From contig MPMM01000007.1 in the NCBI GenBank assembly GCA_002238505.1, forward strand, positions 62,001-126,000: DNA of 64,000 bases, given 5' to 3'. A program made the translations under genes and the position numbers. The notes beneath the pieces were generated by a model. The model saw only the letters and a program-made list of their open reading frames with translations, was not told where the DNA came from and did not search any database. This DNA comes from SAR202 cluster bacterium bin22 (GTDB lineage Bacteria; Chloroflexota; Dehalococcoidia; Lucifugimonadales; UBA3495). Below are positions 1-9,605 of this stretch, in pieces (position 1 is the stretch's first letter; every line of letters begins with the position of its first letter).

Positions 1-1884
1 GAAGGTGTTGATGACGATGTTCTCCTGGGTACACCGCTTTACTTCCTTCAGCGTTTCCAGTTCGGTGCGGTAGCTGGGCGGGTAGTTGAAGTAGGAGCGG
101 CCGTTTTCCAGGTGAGCCGTGGGTTCCCCATCGGTAATCACTAGTATCTGGCGGCTGCCGCCCTTTTCCTTGGCCAGTAGGTTGCGGGAAAGCATGAGGG
201 CGTGGTGCAGGTTGGTGCCCGACACCCAGGCGTTCCAGCTAAGCGAGGCCAGGTCTTCCTCCTTGATTTCCCGGGCGTAGTCGGAGAAACCCACTACGTG
301 GAGGGTGTCCCGAGGGTACTGGGTACGAATCAGGGCGAAGAGGGCCAGGGTGACCTTCTTGGCCGCCTGCCAGTTGTTAAAGAGGCCCATGGACCGGCTT
401 TGGTCCAGCAGCACAATGGTGGCGGCGCGGGTCATGTGCTCGTTGCGATAAATCTCGAAGTCCTGGGGGCTGATCTTGACCGGGACCTGGGGCCCGGCCC
501 GCACGATGGCGTTCTTCACCGTAGATTGCAGGTCAATCTGGAAGGGGTCGCCGAACTCGTAGGGCTTGGTCTCGCCCAGCAGGTCGCCGCCGGCGCCGCG
601 GGTGTCCAGCTCGTGGTTGCCGGAACGGTCCTTCTTCAGGTGGATGAAGACCTCCCGCAGGGCTTTCTGGCCGATGCGGCGAATGCCCCGGGCGGTCAAT
701 TGCAGGTCGTCGTCCCCGGTAACGTAGCCGGCCTCCTTGAGCAACTGGCGCAGCCGGTCCAGTTCCTCCCAGGCCCGGCGGGCTTCGTCGCCCAACAACT
801 GGGCCAGCTTGTCCGGGTCTATGTCGTCCATGTTGCCGGTGCGCATGGCCTGCTGCAGCATCTGTTCCAGCTGGTCCAAGTCCTGGAACTGGCGCATCAT
901 TTCCATGGCTTGCTCGAGGGTCATGCTGTCGTCGCCCAGGAAGGGGTACTGGCGGCGCAGGTCGTCCATGGGCATCAACTGTTCCATCAGCGAAGCGAAC
1001 TCGGACATCTGCTGCTGAATTCCCTGGTCCAGGGCCGACTGCATGGCGTCTTCCAGTTCCCGTCGGGCCTCGGGAGACATGCTGTCCAGCATAGACTGCA
1101 TCTGGGCCAGTTGCTGCTGGAGCATTTCCATCAGCTCTTCAAAGCTCTGGGGCGGGTTGTCGCCGAACATCCCGCCGAACTGCTGCATAAATCCGTCGAA
1201 GTCGGGTTCGCGACCGGCCAGCTTGTCCCGCATCATCTCGTTAAGCTGGCGCATCATTTCCTGCATGGCCGCCATCTGTTCGGGCGACATATCCTGCATT
1301 TGCTGCTGCATCTGCTGGCCCATGTTCTGGGCCATCTGCTGTTTCAGCATGTCCAGCAGTTCCTGGAACATCTGCTGGGCGTCGGGGTCCATGAAGTCGT
1401 ACTCCATTAGATCCTGGATCTGGCCGCCCAGGCTGTCGGGGAGGTTGTCCAGCTTTTCCCGGTTTCGGTCTGCCCGCTGTTTCAGCAGGTCCAGCAGGTT
1501 TTCCTGCATGGAACGGTTTTCTTCGGAGGACTGGTTCACCTGCTCCCCGGCCTCGTCCATCCGCCGGTCGATGCCCTCACGCTCGGTGCGGAGAATCTCA
1601 TCGAGCCGCTCCTTCAGGTCATCCACCACCGAGTCCATGTTGTGTTGCTGGAGATCCTGGCGGCGGCGGTCGCGGAGCATGTCCATCAGTTCGCGAAGGC
1701 CGGGCATCTGCTGACCGTTGCGGTCCTGCATGCCGTTGCGAAGCAGTTCGCGCAGGGCCTGCATCACATCGCCCTGCTTGAGGAGTTCGTCGGCCAGACG
1801 GTCCATCAACTCATCAGCGTCGATGTCGAAGATGTCCTGGGTGCCGTCCCACTGGGAGTAGCGGTAGGTGCGGTAGAAGAGCAT
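1..1884 (-). CDS. VWA-domain protein (COG4867-like), C-terminus cut by window edge
   Basis: The frame is open from the ATG at 1884 (GGGAGG Shine-Dalgarno just upstream) to the window edge, giving 628 residues and no stop. The first ~470 residues are helical and very rich in Met, Gln, Glu and Asp, including a run of QQM repeats near residue 200. A von Willebrand A domain follows with a full MIDAS metal site: DQSRS (D494, S496, S498), T557 in SGTNL and D585 in ITDGEP. Length and layout resemble actinobacterial Rv0959-type proteins, which usually sit beside a MoxR or magnesium-chelatase-like AAA ATPase. Such pairs are thought to act as cytoplasmic chaperone or metal-insertion machines. The expected partner lies outside the window, so that role is inferred. 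Long ORFs on the opposite strand here are shadows. Confidence 0.88.
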   Translation of the reverse strand, partial: MLFYRTYRYSQWDGTQDIFDIDADELMDRLADELLKQGDVMQALRELLRNGMQDRNGQQMPGLRELMDMLRDRRRQDLQQHNMDSVVDDLKERLDEILRTEREGIDRRMDEAGEQVNQSSEENRSMQENLLDLLKQRADRNREKLDNLPDSLGGQIQDLMEYDFMDPDAQQMFQELLDMLKQQMAQNMGQQMQQQMQDMSPEQMAAMQEMMRQLNEMMRDKLAGREPDFDGFMQQFGGMFGDNPPQSFEELMEMLQQQLAQMQSMLDSMSPEARRELEDAMQSALDQGIQQQMSEFASLMEQLMPMDDLRRQYPFLGDDSMTLEQAMEMMRQFQDLDQLEQMLQQAMRTGNMDDIDPDKLAQLLGDEARRAWEELDRLRQLLKEAGYVTGDDDLQLTARGIRRIGQKALREVFIHLKKDRSGNHELDTRGAGGDLLGETKPYEFGDPFQIDLQSTVKNAIVRAGPQVPVKISPQDFEIYRNEHMTRAATIVLLDQSRSMGLFNNWQAAKKVTLALFALIRTQYPRDTLHVVGFSDYAREIKEEDLASLSWNAWVSGTNLHHALMLSRNLLAKEKGGSRQILVITDGEPTAHLENGRSYFNYPPSYRTELETLKEVKRCTQENIVINTF

Positions 1885-2063
1885 TTCGGCCTCCCTTTGC
1901 CGGGTGGTGGACCGTTCGGGAGAATCGGGGAATGCGGAAAGGGTTTCCGGGAATGATACAGGGCAATATGGCGGGCTGCAAGAATAGTGGAGGTCAGGCA
2001 GGGCAATCGAGCTTTGGAGAAATTGCCGTTCCGCCATTGGCCAGATTGCCCGGTGGCGGGGAG

Positions 2064-2384
2064 CCCTCACCCCCGGCCCTTCTCCCATAGGGCGAGTGGG
2101 GAAAATTGTTTTTTCCTGTTATTTCCTTTCATTTCCGGTTGTATTGTAGCTGGGGGTGGGGGTGGAAGACAGGGTTATGACAGGGTTGCCTGACGTTGCC
2201 CTCACCCCCGGCCCCTCTCCCATAGGGCGAGGGGGGAACTTCGGTTTTGATGTTGGTTGCGGTTGGCTGGGCATGGTATGTGGCATGGATTTTAGGTCCT
2301 TCGGCTTCGCTCAGGATGACAGGGTTTGGTGGGTGGTGGGGGTTGCCCTCGCCCCCGGTTCCTTTCTCATAGGGCGAGGGGGGA
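2064..2384. repeat. Three direct copies of a ~40-bp CCCTCACCCCCGG...GGGCGAGGGG repeat
   Basis: Copies lie at about 2064-2104, 2198-2239 and 2345-2384, with start spacings of 134 and 147 bp. Each pairs a C-rich 5' half (CTCACCCCCGGCCCCT) with a G-rich 3' half (CATAGGGCGAGGGGGGAA), so each can fold into an imperfect hairpin. They differ by 10-15 percent, as expected of old dispersed elements rather than recent slippage. The copies are non-coding. Confidence 0.75.
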
Positions 2385-2449
2385 TGGTTGGTATTGTCTT
2401 TTGATGGTAGAGGTGGGTTATCCAGGGAGGGAAGGGGGTGGTGTCAGTG

Positions 2450-2525
2450 GGGGGGGGTTAGTGCCGCGGGGGGGGGAAGGGGGGGGGTGTCCCGTGAAAG
2501 GCGGAAGGCGGGGGGGGGGGGGGGG
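2450..2525 (+). other. Poly-G tracts, G-quadruplex-like
   Basis: The stretch has four G runs of about nine, nine, nine and sixteen bases, the last at 2510-2525. Runs of this kind can form G-quadruplexes. They are also a classic place for sequencing or assembly error, so the exact run lengths should be doubted. Confidence 0.6.
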
Positions 2526-2870
2526 AAGTTGTTCACGAAGGGGGACGCATTTTGGCGAATTAGGTTGGTTGAATGGGCAGCCGCCTGGGCAGACACGCAG
2601 GTCTGCCCCTACCGTGGTTTGTGCCGCATCCGGCAGAACAGGTATCGGGGCTGTTACCGGAGAGTCGGGTGGGTTTTGAGGCCCTTCGGCAAGCTCAGGG
2701 CGACATGGTTTATGGCTTAGGGGGGTCTGCCACCTTTAGTCTGAATCCAAGAGGCGACTGCCCTGTGGCGGTCAGTGCTTTCTTTCGCTTCTGTGGGGAC
2801 GGAAGCTGGGCGCGTTGGACTGTCGCTGAATCGGCGTCACTGTGGGCGATGGGCTAGCGTTTGCCCACGG

Positions 2871-3818
2871 TTATCGTCCTATGGTTATAGTCCTGAGGAA
2901 GTCGTCCTGGGAGGTAATTTCCAACTCGTCCCCACCCTCCGTTGCGGCGACCATCCTGCGTGAGTAAGCGCCGGGAGGCAAGGTATCCATATTTCGTTCG
3001 GAGGCTGCGTTCTCCGGCAGGGGGAATTCGATATCCAGAGACGGTGGGCTGATGGTGAAAGTCTCCATATAGGAGGTACCGTCCTCGCTTATCAGAACCA
3101 GAGTCACACTGGAAATGGGTTTGTTGAATTTGCACCCCATGCTGTTGGCGTTATCCATTGCGGTTCGCAGTGGGTCGTCAACTGAGGTTAGTGTTATGGC
3201 CACGTCTCCGCCCACCAGGGTGTTGGCACATTCGGAGCGCAGTGTGACCTCACCGGGTACATTCAGGCCAAACTCATAGGCCACCTCGTTGTATGGCTTG
3301 TCGAATTCGGCGCTGCCCTCTTTCTGCCACTGTCCGATTACCCGTACGTGGTAGTCCCCCGGGTCGAGGTCCAGGTCCAGTATGGGGTACTCAGTGTTAG
3401 TTTCCTTGAAGTCGAACAGGATGTTTCCGCTTCGAGTGAAGACCTGGGCGAATACGTTCTTGGGCCGGGTTTCGGCGTCTATCCTGATGGGTATTTGCCT
3501 GCCTGGGACGGCTTCAGGATATGAAGTGATGCCTGACCAGAAAGTTCGCTCAGCGCAGGTGCGTTCACCCCGCGGTTCGAACTGCCAGCAGTAGGTGCTG
3601 GGCGAGCCCCAGACTGTTCCTGAGGGGTGGTTTAGCGCCATAACGGGCAGTGGGGGAACGGGCCAATCCTCGGGCCAGGTGGGAGCCGCCGTATCGCCGT
3701 CGCTCGCGCAGGCTGCCATCCAAAAAGATGACAATAAGATCGGCAACACCAACCGCACCCAGTGGTTTATCGCTTTCGCCAAGCGGGCCTGCTTTCCTGT
3801 CCCTCTCACCACTCCCAC
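2871..3818 (-). CDS. Secreted lipoprotein of unknown function
   Basis: The 315-residue product starts with a basic n-region, a hydrophobic stretch (VLPILLSSFWM) and a lipobox MAAC, putting the lipidated cysteine at C37. The mature part is acidic and beta-rich. A central DPGDYHVRVIGQW segment resembles an Ig-like or PPC-type sandwich domain. Cysteines near residues 78, 88, 197 and 229 could form disulfides. The predicted start is GTG at 3818, but GTG codons at the third and fourth positions are equally possible. It stands alone, and I do not recognise a family. Export to the outer face of the membrane is a safe inference; the function is not known. Confidence 0.8.
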   Translation of the reverse strand: MGVVRGTGKQARLAKAINHWVRLVLPILLSSFWMAACASDGDTAAPTWPEDWPVPPLPVMALNHPSGTVWGSPSTYCWQFEPRGERTCAERTFWSGITSYPEAVPGRQIPIRIDAETRPKNVFAQVFTRSGNILFDFKETNTEYPILDLDLDPGDYHVRVIGQWQKEGSAEFDKPYNEVAYEFGLNVPGEVTLRSECANTLVGGDVAITLTSVDDPLRTAMDNANSMGCKFNKPISSVTLVLISEDGTSYMETFTISPPSLDIEFPLPENAASERNMDTLPPGAYSRRMVAATEGGDELEITSQDDFLRTITIGR

Positions 3819-4017
3819 TCCACTGCCCCTGCTGAGCCGAAAGTCAGTCCCTCACCACGAGAGAAGCAAAACCCAAAGCACCGGTGCGGCGTCCAGCGAG
3901 CGTTTCTAAGGGGTGTCGTCAAATTAGCCATTACTGCCGGTCAGGTATCGGGTATAGACAGGCGATTTACCAGAGTCCGGGTAAATCGCGGAGCATATCA
4001 CCCATCAACATGACGGA

Positions 4018-4052
4018 TCTGGATTCCGGCTTTCGCCGGAAAGACGAAACTC
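4018..4052. repeat. Dispersed GGATTCCGGCTTTCGCCGGA repeat, copy 1
   Basis: The unit contains the hairpin TCCGGCTTTCGCCGGA. The same unit recurs in diverged form at 49838-49865. Such palindromic units are common intergenic dispersed repeats. No gene is present between 3819 and 4070. Confidence 0.6.
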
Positions 4053-4070
4053 GGCTTTTGACGACGTCCC

Positions 4071-4496
4071 CTAACCTGCGCCCAACGCCGCCAGACCGGC
4101 CTCGGCGCACTCCTGGTCCTGGGTGTAGTGGCCCCCGCTGACACCGATGCCGCCAATCATCTTGCCGTCCACGTTGATGGGCGAGCCGCCGGCGAAGAGA
4201 ATCATGTCTTCCTGGTGGGGCAGGCTGTGGAGCAGGGGAGGGTCGTCCTTGATGAACTCCCACAGTCCCTGGGTGGGCACGCCAAAGGAGATGGCGGTCC
4301 AGGCCTTTTGCTGGGCAACGCGCACGGCCAGCAGTGCAGCGCCGTCCATGCGGCTGAAGGCCTTCAGGGTTCCGTCAGGGTCCACGACGGCGATGGCCAT
4401 GGGAACGCCGATTTCCGCGGCCCTGGCGGCGGCGGCGGCAACGGCCTGGTGGGCGGCTTCAAGGGTGATGCTGGACTTTTCGAAGGATGCGGGCAT
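4071..4496 (-). CDS. GlcG/HbpS family protein (DUF336)
   Basis: The 141-residue protein fits the GlcG/HbpS fold (DUF336) in length and signature: an N-terminal helix (LEAAHQAVAAAAARAAEIG), VPMAIAVVDPDGTLKAFSRMDGA, then GGSPINVDGKMIGGIGVSGG and a closing EAGLAAL helix. Family members bind heme or small ligands, or are found with glycolate and other organic-acid operons; the precise biochemistry is often unknown. It is transcribed away from the amidohydrolase at 4708 across a ~210-bp shared promoter region, so the two may belong to one catabolic unit. That link is inference. Confidence 0.9.
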   Translation of the reverse strand: MPASFEKSSITLEAAHQAVAAAAARAAEIGVPMAIAVVDPDGTLKAFSRMDGAALLAVRVAQQKAWTAISFGVPTQGLWEFIKDDPPLLHSLPHQEDMILFAGGSPINVDGKMIGGIGVSGGHYTQDQECAEAGLAALGAG

Positions 4497-4707
4497 GGCA
4501 GTACCACCTCACATAGGAATGTAACGGCCTAAATATACACCAACCTGGTTTGGACAACTACCGGGAGGCCCCGCTTGCTTTCTCCCGCAGAAGCGCTGAC
4601 CGCCCCGGTATTTTCGACAATCTATGGTACTATTGGGCTGAAAAGCAAATACGCGTTTGTACGGTGGCCAACCCCCGTCCGGCAGGGAAAATTCAGGAGG
4701 ATCTGTT

Positions 4708-5727
4708 ATGCCATTTGGAGGCAACGACTGGCTGGCCCTTACCCAGGAACCGACGCTGGAGCCCGGACTGCCCATCTGCGACCCCCATCACCATTTCTGG
4801 GACGGCCGCACCGAGCGCATGCCCTACCAGCGCTACCTGATCCACGAACTGGCTGATGACATAAACAGTGGCCACAACGTTCGTTCCACTGTTTTCATTG
4901 AGGCCCGCTCCATGTACCGGCCCCACGGGCCCGATCAGATCCGCTCCGTGGGCGAGGTGGAGTTTGTCCAGGGCATAGCGGCGGCCAGCGCCAGCGGAAT
5001 CTACGGCGAGGGCCGCGCGGCGTCTGGCATAATCGGCGCGGCCAACCTGGACCTGGGCGCCGAAGTGGAGTCGGTGCTGGAAGAACTGCAGGAAGCCAGC
5101 CCCAATCGGTTCCGGGGCATTCGCTCCCATACCGGATATGACCCTCATCCCGAGATTGAGAGCCGCGCTCCCGAGGGCCGCATGGCCAGCGCCAACTTCC
5201 GTACCGGGGCCCAGGTACTGGCGCGCATGGGCCTGGTGATGGATATCACCGCCTACTTCCACCAGGCTGGGGAAATGGCGGAGTTTGCCAGGGCCGTACC
5301 CGACCTGCCCATAATCTTCAATCACATCGGCGGCCTGTTGCGGGTAGGACCTTACGGCGGAAGAGACGACGAGGTGCTGGCCCAGTGGCGCGAGAGCATC
5401 GATACGGTGGCTGCCTGCCCCAACATCTACATGAAGCTGGGGGGCTTGGGCCAGCCCCGCTACGGGTTTGACTGGCACGAGTGGAATCGGCCCATTGGTT
5501 CGGAAGCGCTGGCGGAGGCCCTGGGGCCCCTGATGAACTATTGTATAGAAAAATTCGGGCCGGAACGGTGCATGTTTGAGAGCAACTTCCCGGTGGACAA
5601 GGTGTCCTTCTCTTACAACGTGCTGTTCAACGCCTTCAAGCGTCTGTCGTCCAGCTATTCTGCCAGCGAACGCGCCGCACTGTTTCACGACACGGCGGCC
5701 GGCGTTTACGGGATTGACTACCGGTAG
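4708..5727 (+). CDS. Amidohydrolase family protein (COG3618 type)
   Basis: The 339-residue product is a TIM-barrel metal-dependent hydrolase of the Amidohydrolase_2 family (PF04909). The metal-binding motif CDPHHHFWD lies at residues 24-32. Other family landmarks are FRGIRSHTGYD, FNHIGG and ERCMFESNFPVDK near the C-terminus. Relatives hydrolyse lactones or decarboxylate aromatic acids, for example 2-pyrone-4,6-dicarboxylate lactonase. The substrate here cannot be read from sequence. The ATG at 4708 was chosen over an upstream in-frame start at 4657 because AGGAGG sits 7 bases before it and the alignment begins there. No signal peptide, so cytoplasmic. Confidence 0.92.
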   Translation: MPFGGNDWLALTQEPTLEPGLPICDPHHHFWDGRTERMPYQRYLIHELADDINSGHNVRSTVFIEARSMYRPHGPDQIRSVGEVEFVQGIAAASASGIYGEGRAASGIIGAANLDLGAEVESVLEELQEASPNRFRGIRSHTGYDPHPEIESRAPEGRMASANFRTGAQVLARMGLVMDITAYFHQAGEMAEFARAVPDLPIIFNHIGGLLRVGPYGGRDDEVLAQWRESIDTVAACPNIYMKLGGLGQPRYGFDWHEWNRPIGSEALAEALGPLMNYCIEKFGPERCMFESNFPVDKVSFSYNVLFNAFKRLSSSYSASERAALFHDTAAGVYGIDYR

Positions 5728-6136
5728 GGTAACTTTGTTACGTGGCTGGTGCGAGGCCGGTGGTTGCTTTCGGCCCCGGAAATGACCGGTCTGGATTATT
5801 TCAAGGGTACAGATACCTCGTAATACTACTGACAGGCGGCGGTGGCTTTAGCCGGCAAGAGGGTGCTTAAATGCCGGCGCAATGGTTGAGCAGAAAGGGC
5901 AACGGGAATCGGTCTGGACGGTGGCAAGGGCGTGGTTGCCTGTGTGTCTCCTCCAGATTTTTGCATTGACCATTGGCTGGACTGTGTTCGTGGCCTGGGT
6001 TGAATTGACTGAATTCCGACACGGAAGTGTGTCCCGTGGCCTTTAGCTCCGGCAACTCCGGCGCCACTCCTGTCTTCTATTAGCCTGCCTGAATCTGGAA
6101 TACACCGCATACTCTGTTTACGAGAGGAACCGCTCC
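5728..6136. other. 409-bp intergenic region, no feature recognised
   Basis: I see no plausible coding frame, tRNA or strong hairpin between the amidohydrolase stop and the MmgE/PrpD start. The only clear signal is the GAGAGGAACCG ribosome-binding region at 6120-6131 for the downstream gene. Confidence 0.6.
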
Positions 6137-7562
6137 ATGAATCCTACCCAAACCCTGGCCCAGTTTATTGCCGATACCACCTATGAATCGCTGCCCGCTC
6201 CGACGGTAGAGGCGGCCAGGATCGCTATCCTGGACGGCGTCGCCAACGTGGTGGGCGGATCAGTGCAGGAACTGGCCGACATCATCGGCCGCTACACCCG
6301 GGAAAGCGGCGGGGGGGCGCCAGCCCCCGCGGGGGGGGTCAGTGGAGGACGTGGCGCAAATCACGGGCCGCTACCCCCGGGAAAGCGGCGGGGCGCCGCA
6401 AGCCTCCGTGGTGGGCTGGGGTTTCAAGACCAACCCGCCGGCCGCGGCTTTTGCCAACGGGGTCTTCGGCCATTGTCTGGACTACGAAATCCAGGGGTTT
6501 CCGCCCACCCACGGCACGTCTTCCTGCCTGCCCGCTGCCCTGGCCCTGGCTGAGCACCACCACGTTTCGGGCAAGGACGTTATAACTGCATACACCCTGG
6601 GATGGGAAGTTCAGGGACGGTTGCGGGCCGCTTCCGCTCCGGCTACTGCGCCTGGCTACCATCCGCCGGGCCTGGTGGGCCCCCTGGGGGGCGCGGCGGC
6701 GGCTTCCAAGGCCGTCGGACTGGACGGCGCCCAGACCCTGATGGCCCTGGGCATCGCAGCTTCCCGCACCGGCGGCCTCACCGCCAATACCGGCACCATG
6801 GTCAAATCCACGCACCCGGGCAACGCCGCCCGCATGGGCGCAGAGGCGGCTATCCTGGCCGGTATGGGATACACCGCCAGCGAAGAGGTACTGGAATCTC
6901 CGGTGGGTTATGCCGCAGCGCTGTTTGGGGGCAGCTTCGACTGGGAGGTGGCGACGGGCAGCCTGGGAGCCTCGTGGAGGCTGACCGACCCTGGCTTCGA
7001 TATCAAGCGGTTTCCGGCGCAGGTCTATATGCAAAACGTGATTGAGGCGGCCCTTAACCTGCGCGAGGAAAATGGCCTGGAAGCGGAGGCCATAGAGCAG
7101 GTGACTATCCGACGTCGCGGTCGGGGCCATTCCGGACCGGTGCCTCGCAGCGGTCTGGATGGCAAGTTCAGCGTAGAATACTGCGCTGCCGCTGCTTTGC
7201 TGGACGGCCAGGTTGGCATAGATACCTTCACCGATGAGCGCCGCTTTGCCCCGGATATGGAGGGCATGCTGGGCCGCATCAGCGTGGAACCCGAGGGGCC
7301 CGAGTCGGGGGCTACCCTGGCCACCGCCCTGCTCAAGAACGGCAACACCGTCAGCGCCGAGTGCAGCGCCTTCCGTGGTTCGGCGCGCAATCCCATGTCC
7401 CGCGAAGAACGACTGGTGAAGGTTCGGGACTGTTTCACCAGGGCTCTGTCGGCCAGCGACACGGAGCGGGCGCTTGAGATGCTGGAGAACCTGGAACAGG
7501 TTGATGACCTGGCAGAACTGATGGGAATCCTGGGCAACCCAGCGGCGAGAACCGCTAGCTGA
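6137..7562 (+). pseudogene. MmgE/PrpD family protein, frame broken by a 79-bp duplication
   Basis: MmgE/PrpD proteins include 2-methylcitrate dehydratase and related lyases. The start at 6137 (MNPTQTLAQFIAD) and the segment ILDGVANVVGG match the family N-terminus. After about residue 60 the frame is lost, and the family sequence resumes in the +1 frame from about 6342 (VGWGFKTNPPAAAFANGVFGHCLDYE) to the stop at 7562. Landmarks such as HPGNAARMGAEAAILAGMGY are intact downstream. The shift coincides with an imperfect duplication (6260-6338 and 6339-6415). Removing one 79-bp unit restores a single 448-residue frame, the normal family size. It is either a true pseudogene or an intact gene mis-assembled from two strain haplotypes. 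Confidence 0.85.
6260..6415 (+). repeat. 79-bp imperfect tandem duplication inside the MmgE/PrpD gene
   Basis: Both copies begin TCAGTG and share GGCCGCTAC...CCCGGGAAAGCGGCGGGG. They encode alternative versions of one segment: SVQELADIIGRYTRESGG in copy 1 and SVEDVAQITGRYPRESGG in copy 2. The 3' end of copy 1 decays into C and G homopolymers, while copy 2 continues into sensible coding sequence. The 79-bp unit is not a multiple of three and so shifts the frame. Confidence 0.85.
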
Positions 7563-7605
7563 TCAACGGTACCAGCTTCTCGGACAGCCTGGGGGACGAG
7601 GAATT

Positions 7606-9405
7606 ATGGACGAGGCTTTAGCAAGAGAGCTAACAGTTTTCGCTGTCCTCGGTGCATCCCTTTTGCTGTTCGTGTTTGGCAAGTGGCGCTACGACGTAGT
7701 CGCCATTGCAGCGCTGCTGGTACTGGCCGTCGTGGGCATAGTGCCGGCGGCGGAGGCTTACAAGGGGTTTGGCCATCCAGCGGTAATCACCGTGGCCGCA
7801 GTGCTGGTCCTGAGTCGGGCCCTGTATAACTCCGGCGTAGTTGACGTGCTGGCCTCCTGGTATTCACGAATACCCGACCTGCTTACCGTCCGGGTAGCGG
7901 CCCTTTCCGGCATGACGGCTTTTCTCTCGGCCTTTATGAACAACGTGGGGGCCGTAAGCCTGTTGCTTCCCGTGGTAGTTCGGGTTTCCAACAGAAGCGA
8001 GCATCCACCATCAAGATTCCTCATGCCCCTGGCCTTCGCCTCGCTGCTGGGCGGGTTGACCACCCTGATAGGAACGCCACCCAATGTCATTATTTCCAAG
8101 TTCCGTGAGGACGAGCTTGGAGTTCCCTTCCAGATGTTTGATTTCACGCTGGTGGGGCTGGCCATTACTGTGGCTGGGGTAGCCTTCATAGCCTTGGTGG
8201 GTTGGCGCCTTATTCCCTCCCGGCGTGCGCCCCTGACCCTGGGTGAAACCCTGGACGTTGAAAGCTACATGACCGAAGTTCGGGTTCCCGAGAATTCCAG
8301 GTTTGTCGGCAAGCTGCTCAGAGACATTGAAGAGTCCGCCAATGAGGAAGTTACCATAGCGGGCCTGCTGCATCGCGGACTGGTATATCCTGCCCCTTCG
8401 AGCTTTCAGATCATAGACGCCAATGACGTCCTCATCATTGAGGCGGACCCCGATGATCTCAAGACCTTCGTTGACAACACCGGTTTTGAACTGGAGGGTT
8501 CAAGGGACTTCCAGGAGGAAATCAGGCAGACCCTGGGCTCCGAGGACGTCTCCATCGTGGAAGCCATCGCCGTGCCCGATAGTCCGGTTCTGGGAAAGAC
8601 GGCCCGCGACCTGCACCTGCACGCCGAGTATGGCGTAAACCTGTTGGGCGTGTCCCGGCAGGGACAGCGGATCATACGGCGACTGAGCCGCATCGACTTC
8701 CGGGTTGGCGATGTGCTGCTCATCCAGGGCCAGGATGAGGTGGTGCAGACGGCGCTGCCCCGGTTGGGCCTGCTGCCCCTGGCGCAGCGGGAGTTGCGTA
8801 TCGGGCAACAGCGGAGGCTCTTCTTTCCGATAGCCGTGTTCACCGGCGCGCTGCTGCTGACATCCGTTGGTTTGCTGTCGGTGCAGGTTTCCTTTGTTGC
8901 CGCCATTGCCATTCTCGTGGCAACCAGATTCGTAACACTTCAAGATGCCTACCAGTCCATTGACTGGCCGATAATTGTGCTGCTGGGCGCAATGATACCG
9001 GTAGGCGAGGCATTGGAGACTACGGGAGGCGCCGCGCGGATTGCGTCAACGCTGGCGGGTATGGGCGCTTTCCTGCCGCCCTGGGCCATGCTGGGCACCC
9101 TGCTGGTAACGACCCTGCTGCTGTCGGCTATAATTAACAATGCGGCCGCTGTAATACTTATGGCGCCCATCAGCATCAGCGTAGCCCAGGCCTTGGGGGC
9201 GGCCCTGGACCCCTTCCTGATGGCGGTGGCTATTGGGGGTTCGTCGGCCTTTTTGACGCCCATCGGGCACCAGTCCAATACCATTGTGATGGGACCCGGG
9301 GGCTATCATTTCGTGGACTACTTTATAGTGGGTTTCCCCCTGGTGGTGGTGATAGTCGCCGTTGCCATTCCCGCCATAATGTGGGTCTGGCCGATGGGAA
9401 TTTAG
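7606..9405 (+). CDS. SLC13-family permease with two TrkA-C domains
   Basis: The 599-residue inner-membrane transporter is of the SLC13/CitT (ArsB/NhaD superfamily) type. Hydrophobic helices occupy residues ~1-200, including MNNVGAVSLLLPVV and TTLIGTPPNVIIS, a classic SLC13 signature. Two cytosolic RCK_C (TrkA-C) domains follow at ~215-295 and ~310-390 (VPENSRFVGKLLRDIE; VPDSPVLGKTARDLHLH). A second membrane half ends with SAIINNAAAVILMAPI and TPIGHQSNTIVMGPGGY. This split architecture is typical of bacterial anion permeases. Sulfate, carboxylates or other anions are possible substrates and cannot be separated by sequence. It begins 43 bp after the MmgE/PrpD gene and may be co-transcribed, suggesting an organic-acid substrate. 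Confidence 0.93.
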   Translation: MDEALARELTVFAVLGASLLLFVFGKWRYDVVAIAALLVLAVVGIVPAAEAYKGFGHPAVITVAAVLVLSRALYNSGVVDVLASWYSRIPDLLTVRVAALSGMTAFLSAFMNNVGAVSLLLPVVVRVSNRSEHPPSRFLMPLAFASLLGGLTTLIGTPPNVIISKFREDELGVPFQMFDFTLVGLAITVAGVAFIALVGWRLIPSRRAPLTLGETLDVESYMTEVRVPENSRFVGKLLRDIEESANEEVTIAGLLHRGLVYPAPSSFQIIDANDVLIIEADPDDLKTFVDNTGFELEGSRDFQEEIRQTLGSEDVSIVEAIAVPDSPVLGKTARDLHLHAEYGVNLLGVSRQGQRIIRRLSRIDFRVGDVLLIQGQDEVVQTALPRLGLLPLAQRELRIGQQRRLFFPIAVFTGALLLTSVGLLSVQVSFVAAIAILVATRFVTLQDAYQSIDWPIIVLLGAMIPVGEALETTGGAARIASTLAGMGAFLPPWAMLGTLLVTTLLLSAIINNAAAVILMAPISISVAQALGAALDPFLMAVAIGGSSAFLTPIGHQSNTIVMGPGGYHFVDYFIVGFPLVVVIVAVAIPAIMWVWPMGI

Positions 9406-9605
9406 GCAAGGGCCCGGGTGGAGGTTGTTTCAAAGTACGGCCCTCCCTAACGTCAGAATTTCAGGAAGTGGATCCTCTGAGCCGGATGTTGCTGGCACGG
9501 GCAGATAATGAAGCACTGATGACAATAGCCAATTGCAATGATATCCCGCATCTTCTAACATTCCAAAATCACAAAAAGGCGTGCTTTGTTGGGAGATGAT
9601 AGAAC

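Larger units (their letters stand above)
1885..2870. other. 986-bp intergenic region with repeats and G-tracts
   Basis: No reading frame here has protein-like composition or a usable start. The region holds three copies of a 40-bp repeat (2064-2384), long homopolymeric G tracts (2450-2525), and two pieces of common dispersed palindromes at 2289-2322 and 2671-2706 (motif CCTTCGGC...GCTCAGG). A GGGCAGAC/GTCTGCCC inverted repeat lies at 2584-2616. Confidence 0.7.

Noticed and set aside
202-1410. 402-codon plus-strand frame over the VWA gene
   Set aside because: Shadow of the minus-strand VWA gene, which has a ribosome site and a full MIDAS motif; the plus frame is a low-complexity His/Leu/Val translation.
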